A stretch of DNA of 64,000 nt. Source: Paraphysomonas bandaiensis (lineage: Eukaryota > Chrysophyceae). This document shows positions 56,937 through 64,000 of this stretch, one piece after another. The notes below the pieces were generated by a model, which worked only from the letters and a program-made list of their open reading frames with translations, searched no databases and was not told where the DNA came from. Numbering within the stretch: the first letter of the stretch is position 1; each line of letters opens with the position of its first letter. The stretch covers positions 1-64,000 of the forward strand of contig CBFFRP010000097.1 in assembly GCA_965644295.1 (NCBI GenBank). Reading direction: 5' to 3'. Both the position numbers and the translations under genes were made by a program.

Positions 56937-57658
56937 CAGGGCTGCGTAGCTATTAATTGATGCAGGTTGTAGTCAATGCAATTATTATTTTTTGTCCCAA
57001 TTAATTGATTCTAAACTACGTAGCCTAGTAGCTATTAGCTATGTATTAGCTGCCAGCATCGTTTGTTCGACTGTTATTTTATCCCAGAGGTGAAGCTTCA
57101 AAAATATAAAAACGAATAGATCTAAATATAGAAGAGTCATACTCTTGCGCAAATCAGTCGTAAGAATCTTAGGTTTGCTGCCTTTCAACCTTACCGGATG
57201 TGACATGCAAGTACTTTATACTGCGGTAACGAGTTTGCTTGCGAAGACGTGCTCGCTTCCGCTACCTATATCCATCCATTCTGAACTAGATCCTCACCAC
57301 AACTAAAGTAATTCAATAAAATATTTTAAATTTTTCCTTTTTTCCGAGCTGATGTTCATCTTCACAAAGATGATGGAAGTAAAAAACTGCAGAAGCAGAA
57401 CCTTTAACTAGTAATATGCAATTTCTGTTTCTTATGACTATGTATAGATAATCTGTATTGTAACTGAAATATGAAAAAACAACTTCAATAGATCTTGCCA
57501 GTATCAAAGTGATGGTATTACGGTATTACTAATATTTCGATTCATTGCAATTCATTAACAATTAACGAATCAGGTTGTAGTCAATTCAAACTGTCATTAT
57601 TACTTACTGTCCCAATTTCAATAATTGGCAATTGATCGGTGCGCAGTGCGCAGCCCTG
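56937..57658. mobile_element. non-autonomous hAT-like element, 722 bp
   Basis: Ends are CAGGGCTGCG (56937) and CGCAGCCCTG (to 57658), flanked by ATAGGAAG and ATAGGGAG, an 8-bp duplication with one mismatch. Inside, a segment GCAGGTTGTAGTCAAT..GTCCCAATTAATTGAT near the left end is repeated in direct orientation near the right end (CAGGTTGTAGTCAATTC..GTCCCAATTTCAATAATTGG), suggesting a nested or duplicated structure. No transposase ORF is present. Confidence 0.82.
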
Positions 57659-57843
57659 ATAGGGAGTAATTGATTGCTATAAGTACACAGTACACAGTAT
57701 AATTGCGCTAAATACAATTTAGAGGTGAGGTAATTTTTTGGCTAACTATCCAGAAGTATGAACGATATAGGACAGCGTCGTTGTAAATGAAACTGCTAGA
57801 GTAGTATTCTTTGCAAAGTGAGTAATCAACAACTAGATAGGAT

Positions 57844-58630
57844 TCAAGAAACCATATGAGATACGTCGTCGTCATGAACACATTTAACTCTCGGACCAAT
57901 ACTAAGGGCACTGAATTCTGCTACACACCCTTTTTGAGCGTTTGGACAAGCGGCGAATGGTCCAATCCTCCATGGTTTCTCATCATGGGAACCAGTAACT
58001 TCTTCGGCGCTTAAGTCATCTCCGATGTGTGTAGCTTTCGCTGACAGATGCGCGATACGAATGAACTGGAAATCTTCAGAGCCTAATGGGGCAGCTTCCA
58101 CAACAACGCTCGAAGACTGTATGACTTTGTGAAGTCGTAAGCGAGCGCCACAGCTTGACCATGGCTGTGTAGACCAGTCGCTGAAAACATTGCACACGAC
58201 AACAGATAGACGAGGAGTGCCATCGCAGTACTCAATGCCACACTTTAGCCAGTGAGAATTGTCTATATACACCATTAGACCTGCCTATACTTGGGTTAGT
58301 GGAGGTTAATACATCACATTACAATTCATACTGCACCTGGTCGAACTGCGTTTGTGGAGTGTACTGAAAGTCTATAGCTACAGTGCTTTCATCCTCTGCT
58401 GGTATCGTATATACATATGCACTAGCATCGTGCTTAATAAGAAGCGGAGTATAAAATGTTCGAGCCCAGAAATCTTTGAAGGCTGGTGGTTTCAGAGTCA
58501 TCCTATCTGATGATATGGTAAAGTCTCCTCCAGACCCCTCTGTTTCACCATCCCCTCTATTCGATGCCCACTCCTTTGGATGATTAAGCCACTCAAATCC
58601 TGTAGATGTGAAGGTATTGATTGTAGTCAT
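57844..58630 (-). CDS. DUF1349 (concanavalin-like) family protein
   Basis: Two exons, 58630-58337 and 58284-57844 with a 52-bp intron, give 244 residues. The family pattern is clear. An N-terminal FEWLNHPKEWASN strand precedes FKDFWARTFYTPLL and AIDFQYTPQTQFDQ. The intron junction then restores AGLMVYIDNSHWLKCGIEY. CDGTPRLSVVVCNVFSDWST follows, and the domain ends at IGPFAACPNAQKGCVAEFSA. Such beta-sandwich proteins are related to yeast Ree1-type regulators and glycan-binding lectin folds. There is no signal peptide, so it is probably cytosolic. The biochemical role of the family is poorly known. Confidence 0.9.
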
Positions 58631-59283
58631 CTGAAAGTCTTTCTTTTAATGTTGTCGATTGTATTTGATGAGCTCTATAGTGCTCGTGCAATATAAAGTA
58701 AAGGGATAGATAGATACGTCAGAGAATATCAGATTTCTAGAGGTCGATTACAAAATTTCCAGTGTTTTTTGATTAAAAATATATAATTTCTAGATTTCCA
58801 CGAGCTGTAACAATGTATCTTGAAGCAGTATGTCGTACTTATGAATATGAAAGTAGCCTTTTTTCCAAGAAAATTCAAAATTCTGAACCCTATATTATAA
58901 ATTCCCTTAATTTACTCACTGAACTCAAGATTTTCATGATTTTTATATAAAGACCTCATATTCTACTTCGTGAAAATCGAAGTTCTACTCTCTACAATAT
59001 CACAGCAACAGTTAAACCAATCAAAAACACGAAAAAGATTATGAGGCTAATTGATTTGTTATCTCATGGAATTTTTCTATGCATATTTCCACCACCACGA
59101 ATTCTATATATTAACAACACACACAGGCACAGGATCATACATACATACATGGAGCTATCAGTCATCATACTGCTGCATGGAGTGAGTGAGTATGTATATA
59201 TATATCTCATTAATTAGTCTAGTCCTACCCTCTACTATGACTGTCTTTCACTGATAGTATCAGCCGTATAGTTCTATTAGATT
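58631..59283. promoter_or_regulatory. shared upstream region, DUF1349 / TLC pair
   Basis: 653 bp between divergent starts, AT-rich, with CATACATACATGG near 59138. The GTAC words of the other pairs are largely absent. Confidence 0.4.
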
Positions 59284-61226
59284 ATGAGATTATTACTAAC
59301 AGTGATACTGACTGTTATATTAACGGGATGCAGTGGTACTATAAGACGAAGTTTCCCATTGAAATCATCTACTCGACCTCATTCAAGTTTATTTCATGGC
59401 TCTAAAGTGAAACGTATTGATGATGAGTTGACTGCTGTTGCCGCTCATAATAAACGTGTTGACTTCTTTTCGCAATCTCAGAAAATTGTGTCTAACAGCA
59501 ACTCTGTTACGCTTCCATGGTACACTAAAGTGTTTCCGGTAAAGACGAATGAGCTCCCAAAGTTTATAACCCTCAGTTCAATGATGTTTTGGATCATTTT
59601 TATATTCACTATGTCTCGTGATACAAAAGATACGCTGATAGTAACGTCGTGTGGGGCAGAAGCAATTACATTTCTGAAGGTTTCTAATATTTTCGTTCAC
59701 TGAAGTATTGTTATATATGTGTGTAGGTATATGGAGTTGTTCCTGCAGCTGCGGCATTCATGTTGGCTTATGCCAAACTTGCGAATACACTCAATCAACA
59801 GGTAAGAGGCATTCTATTCTGTACCTTATTACCAATTGAAAATTTATTCTACATATACAGACTTTGTTCTATGTTACGCTGGCACCATTCTTTCTATTTT
59901 ACCTGTTGTTTTCATTTGTGTTGTATCCAATGAGAGATGTTATCCACCCGATGCATCTAGCGCTGCCGCCGGGTGGGTTGTCATATGCAGTAAATCTTAT
60001 TCGGCACTGGAGTTTCTCTCTGTATTATATCGTCACAGAGTTGTGGGGGAGCGCCGGAGTACCACTCCTTTTTTGGTCATGCGCTAATAGTGTGGTAGAT
60101 CTTGAACAGTCCCGTCGCATATATCCACTTCTTGCACTTATAGGCAATATTGGGCCAGTGTTTAGCGGTGTTGTTATGTCGACAGTAACGGAAATGGTGC
60201 GTGCGCGAGTATCTGATGAAAGCAGAGTATTCGAGATCTCTTTGAAGATTCTCACATCTCTCATGACGACGGCAGCAGGCATTGTAGCTAGTCTTCATTG
60301 GTACGTTCAGAGACTTCGGACGAGAGAAGCTATACCCACTGTTCCAGATAGTATGCCTTCTACTAACACGACTGGTAACACTAATACACTCGTTCAATCA
60401 CACTATATTGACTAAAACTGCTAGGTATAGAAAGTTTGCCGACGAAGAAACCTAAACTATCTGCCATTGAATCACTACGCGTGCTGCTTTCGGATAAATA
60501 CCTCAGAGATATAGGCACCATGGTAATATGCTACGGACTAAGCATCGAGTTCACTGAAATTATATGGAAAGCAGCTGTTCGTAGAGGTATAATTTTTATT
60601 TTAGTGGTGCTGCTCGGTGTTAATTTTTCTTTCAGCTTTTCCGTCCAACTCCGACTATCTTGCATTCATGGGTAGATATTCTGCATCAGTAGGAATACTT
60701 GCATCCGTAATGATGCTTGTCGGTGCGAATATTACCTCTCGGTTTGGATGGCGGGTGACCGCTCTTACAACGCCTGTGATGATGGGCTTATTGGCAATAC
60801 CGTTCTTTGGGATTCTGATATTGAAAGGAGTACAATCACGGGAAGCTTTAATGATTGCTGTATATACGGGTTTAGCACAGAATGCCATGTCAAAGGTACT
60901 AAGTCAACATTAACTCTATTGTACACTAAAAGAATTCTCAGGCAATCAAATATGCAGTGTTTGATCCTTCTAAAGAAATGTGTTATATTCCGCTAGATAA
61001 AGAAGCCAAGACGAAAGGCAAGGCTGCAATTGATGTGCTAGGTGCTAGACTTGGTAAATCGGGTGGTGCTCTTTCTCAGCAATTGCTTGTTTTGTTGTTC
61101 GGAAGTATTGTTAGAGGCGCCCCTGTACTGTCTGTTCTATTTGGAATGGTCATATCGATATGGATTGGCGCTGTTAACTCTTTGAGTCCAGCGTTTAATA
61201 TGCGATCACTGCAGCAAAATTTCTAA
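59284..61226 (+). CDS. TLC-family ATP/ADP (nucleotide) translocase
   Basis: Multi-span carrier exchanging ATP for ADP or other nucleotides, of the plastid/Chlamydia/Rickettsia type and unrelated to mitochondrial AAC carriers. Six exons: 59284-59679, 59727-59801, 59861-60374, 60425-60586 (or from 60431), 60636-60895 and 60942-61226. The product is 563 residues with about 10-11 hydrophobic spans. Family segments: ITLSSMMFWIIFIFTMSRDT|KDTLIVTSCGAEAITFLKVY, AELWGS-like VTELWGSAGVPLLFWSCANS, IWKAAVRRAFPSNSDYLAFM and AIKYAVFDPSKEMCYIPLDK, then GKSGGALSQQ. An N-terminal hydrophobic leader (MRLLLTVILTVILTGCSG) and a basic Ser/Arg stretch precede the carrier. This could be a bipartite organelle-targeting leader; the target organelle is inference. 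Confidence 0.93.
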
Positions 61227-62607
61227 GTTTACTAGAGAGTTAGCTTGTACATATGAACGTCTATTTTATATTTTACAGTAATAGATTTTATGGCGATTTC
61301 GTCTAATAAATTTAAGATTTTTGATGAACATATATATTAGCTACTCCAGATTGGTTATAACTCCCTGTGCTCGTAGTAGTGGCTGTCAAGAATTCACTGA
61401 TGACGATTACATCTATAAAGTTAACTTAACTTATAGTTGCTAGAACTCAGTGACTACATATTGTTACATATATCCTGTTCTTGTATAACAAACCGAGGCA
61501 GAGCACATTGTATACTCATTCTTATTTTTTGATACATTACATCGAAGATAGTGTAGAAGTCTAGAGTCTAGAATATGTAAACGTAGCAAAATGGGTAGTT
61601 TACTGAGTGCTTATGGTACAAGGATAGAGGTCAGGGTGTGAGATATTTGATGGAAATAACTGATACAAGGATACAAAACTGAACATAGATTATACTTAGA
61701 TTATAAGTTAGAAAGATAAAGTAACATATAAGAAACTTATGATCAATATCATAAAAAAACTAGCTCTGCTAAACAACATCTCACAATCAATAATGGCAGT
61801 GCAATACAAATGATTCATGCAATGATTTCTCTAAGTAAACGGACAATTGTCTGTAAACGGACTACCCTCTTTGAATTGATTCATCTTCTTCGCCTGCAGA
61901 TACATACTGAATTGTATTACTGCACACACACACTACTGTTCATAATATAGCGACAATAATAGTGGTCCCTAACGGACACACAACGTTATTTATACCACTA
62001 TTATACTTGAATATATCGAAGCCGTTGAATATCTGTAATCTGTAATAAGCTTATGCTATTCATCACAGTTTGTTCTTTTCTCAAATATCTTTGGCACGTA
62101 TGTGACTTAACGTTATTACTCATAGGTTAAACTTTATACTGACCTTTGTACTCTCACACTCTCACTCAAATATGATTTATAATAATACAGTGACTGTTCA
62201 CATACATACTAGTTCTTCTATGCTAACAGAGAATGGGTTTGTATCTTTGAGCAGTAGCTGTACAGCTTTAAGTTGCTATATAATTATAAGTCAGACGATT
62301 AGTTTTAATTTATAGGCGACATTTTTACCTGTAATCGCATATTAGATATGACTTATACCGACATATAAGAGAGCTGTTGGATTCTGGATAAGAAAAACGA
62401 AGTTTTAGAATTTAGTGCTAACATAATATTACTTATTTACGAATAAATTTATAATTGACTCCAAAATTCTCTACATCCTTCTCTTCGTCCTCATAAGAGG
62501 GATATCAAAACTCAAAAAATTTGATCACCCTAGTGTCGTATATGTGTTAATACACAACATAAGTTTTCAAAGCCATACTTCATTCAGCTTCTACTTCGAA
62601 TAAATAT
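61227..62607. other. convergent intergenic region
   Basis: AT-rich 3' flanks, with dispersed repeat B copy 2 at 61957-62090. No gene seen. Confidence 0.5.
61957..62090. repeat. dispersed repeat family B, copy 2
   Basis: Blocks AATAGTGGTCCCTAACGG, ACAACGTTATTTATACCACTATTATACTTG, CGTTGAATATCTG and ATGCTATTC correspond in order to 50921-51050. Confidence 0.62.
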
Positions 62608-64000
62608 CTATGAGAATATGGACTTGAATAGCTCAGAATTTTTAAGAACAGTCCATCCTGCCATATCAGACAATACGTTCGCCCGTTCGTAGTTTATAAT
62701 GCCCCCAGCAGTCATGTAGTGTGGGAAGCCTTTAAACGGCCCCTCGTCTACATCTACACTCAGATCAGCTGCTTCCGCCGGGTCCGATGGCACAAGAAGA
62801 TCGTGCATCTCTTCTGATAACTCAGACTCCCATGATGCCAGTCGGCCGAGGTAAACAAATGTTATCTGGGACTTCACACCCGCCGGTACACCCCACCAAT
62901 CGTTCTGAACAGTTGTCAGGTTTAAGGTTGCAATGATACCATTTCCTGCAGCTTGAGCCTCCTGTAGAGCCACGACGAGTGGTGCCCAATCGTCCTGAGA
63001 AAACACCTGAATCTTGCTCACATCAAAAGAGCGCTCTTCCCAGTTAGCATAGTCAGAGGGGTAGACGCCAAAAAAAGCGGACAGTTTATCAGTGATCTGT
63101 TCTTTGGAAGGTGCATCATTGTACACATCCCATTTCTCACTTGTCTGCAACGGCGTTCTCGAATTGACAAACAATACAATTTTTTCGACCCGTCTCTGCA
63201 GAAGTGATATAAGAAGCATATTCTCATAGCTACCGCCATCACAGAATAGTGTATCTCTCGACTTGGGGGTACGGTCCGCTGGAGACCAATAGTCGAAATG
63301 TAAACCAAATTTATCGGCCAAATCGTCTGGGAGAGTCTCAAATAGCGCACCGGGGGCATAGCTACTCGCACCACCAGCATACCGGATATCGAACACTTCT
63401 TCAGGTTCGGGAACAGAAAGGTCGCCGGAAACTTCGGACGACCGAAGGCCGAGTAGAGGAGCAGACCCATAGCGGCCAAACGCAAATGGTTCAACAGCCC
63501 CTCCCATGCGGATGGTATGGTTCCTACCCAAGTGATACTGGTACACAACGTCCTCTGCAATATCTATTCAGTAAAAATATATGATAAACATATAGTCCCA
63601 CACACCTGTGCGTAGCTGGCCGATGTATAGTGGTGTGACCTCCATCATTGTGAAATTTCTCTTCTCACTACTATAGGGTGATCCATCAGTCGGCCCAACC
63701 AGACCCGTGCCAACGATAGGAAACGGGCGATTCACGTTTGTGGGAAGCAGGAATAACTCATCTTCTAACGATGGGTTTCGACTTTTGATGTCTGCAACAG
63801 TGTCAGCGTCCCATGAGAATCGAGCGCCTGGAGCAACACCAACAGGTGCGAAGTACGTCTCCTGTGTGGCATACGCCCAACCATCAGCCAGACCATCTGT
63901 CACATTCTCTTTAACGGAGTTGAGCATCAAAGAAACGAAGTTTGTCTGAGTGAAGCGACGAACACAAGATGGGTCCATTTTTTGTAGGTCATCTCTATTT
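62608..64000 (-). CDS. cPLA2/patatin-like lysophospholipase, 5' end outside the window
   Basis: Two visible exons: 64000-63606 (open to the window edge, so the gene is partial) and 63563-62608, with a 42-bp intron. The visible 449 residues cover the C-terminal part. The second catalytic residue of a Ser-Asp dyad is probably in DTLFCDGGSYENMLLISLLQ, which matches the D-G-[GA] turn of cytosolic PLA2 and lysophospholipases and leads into the usual strand (RRVEKIVLFVNS). The GXSGG nucleophile should lie upstream, beyond the edge. The upstream exon has Trp/Phe-rich stretches (DGWAYATQETYFAPVGVAPG..) and TMMEVTPLYIGQL. Membrane association cannot be judged without the N-terminus. Confidence 0.72.

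Noticed and set aside
1-64000. tRNA, rRNA, snRNA or CRISPR features
   Set aside because: I looked for TPsiC-like arms, U6-type termini and regularly spaced repeats with unique spacers and found none that hold up. The regular arrays are microsatellites or short tandem repeats.
1-64000. Bacterial origin of the TLC carrier or M14 peptidase (contamination)
   Set aside because: Both genes are interrupted by GT-AG introns of the local size and sit between eukaryotic core genes.

Overview
This is a stretch of nuclear genome from a unicellular eukaryote. Most confident genes are split by short GT-AG introns, mostly 40-180 bp. The products are typical of eukaryotes: the splicing factor CDC40/Prp17, the ribosome-recycling ATPase ABCE1, a mitochondrial CGFS glutaredoxin with a transit peptide, and WD40, BTB, MYND and WW domain proteins. 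Intergenic DNA is AT-rich, with long (CATA)n microsatellites and small hAT-like elements. I cannot name the species. A TLC-type ATP/ADP translocase with a signal-peptide-like leader is compatible with an alga or plastid-derived lineage, but this family is also found in intracellular parasites.

Layout. 1-7.5 kb is gene-poor: fragments of a possible membrane-protein gene, a decayed coding region, hairpin-rich repeats and one unrecognised split ORF. 7.6-12.7 kb has UDP-GlcNAc pyrophosphorylase, a UBA-like protein and GRX5. 14.5-25.4 kb has a degenerate half ABC-F ATPase, a large Ser/Thr kinase, a coiled-coil/WD40 protein and a secreted M14 carboxypeptidase. 25.4-30.7 kb holds the most unusual pair: a CCCH/MYND/ankyrin protein transcribed away from an 835-residue protein with three tandem TIR-like modules, two intervening beta-type modules and a C-terminal zinc-binding tail. 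30.7-39.2 kb is repeat-rich with small unrecognised genes. 39.2-45.1 kb has a 13-exon WW/ARM/BTB/C2HC protein and a winged-helix-like protein. 46.0-50.3 kb has ABCE1 and a methyltransferase. 51.9-61.2 kb has CDC40, a 2-oxoglutarate oxygenase, a DUF1349 protein and the TLC translocase. A cPLA2/patatin-like gene runs off the right edge.

Gene order is striking. The confident genes lie mostly as head-to-head pairs with 431-744 bp between the two start codons (UAP1/UBA, ABC/kinase, WD40/M14, MYND/TIR, BTB/WH, ABCE1/MT, CDC40/2OG, DUF1349/TLC). Neighbouring pairs meet tail to tail, so strand alternates almost strictly. Several of the shared upstream regions are rich in GTAC, GTATAC or TGTACAG words.

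Exon structures were assembled by hand from reading frame, GT-AG sites and family conservation. For CDC40, ABCE1, GRX5, UAP1, the MYND protein and the WW/BTB protein, every junction keeps frame and restores family motifs.
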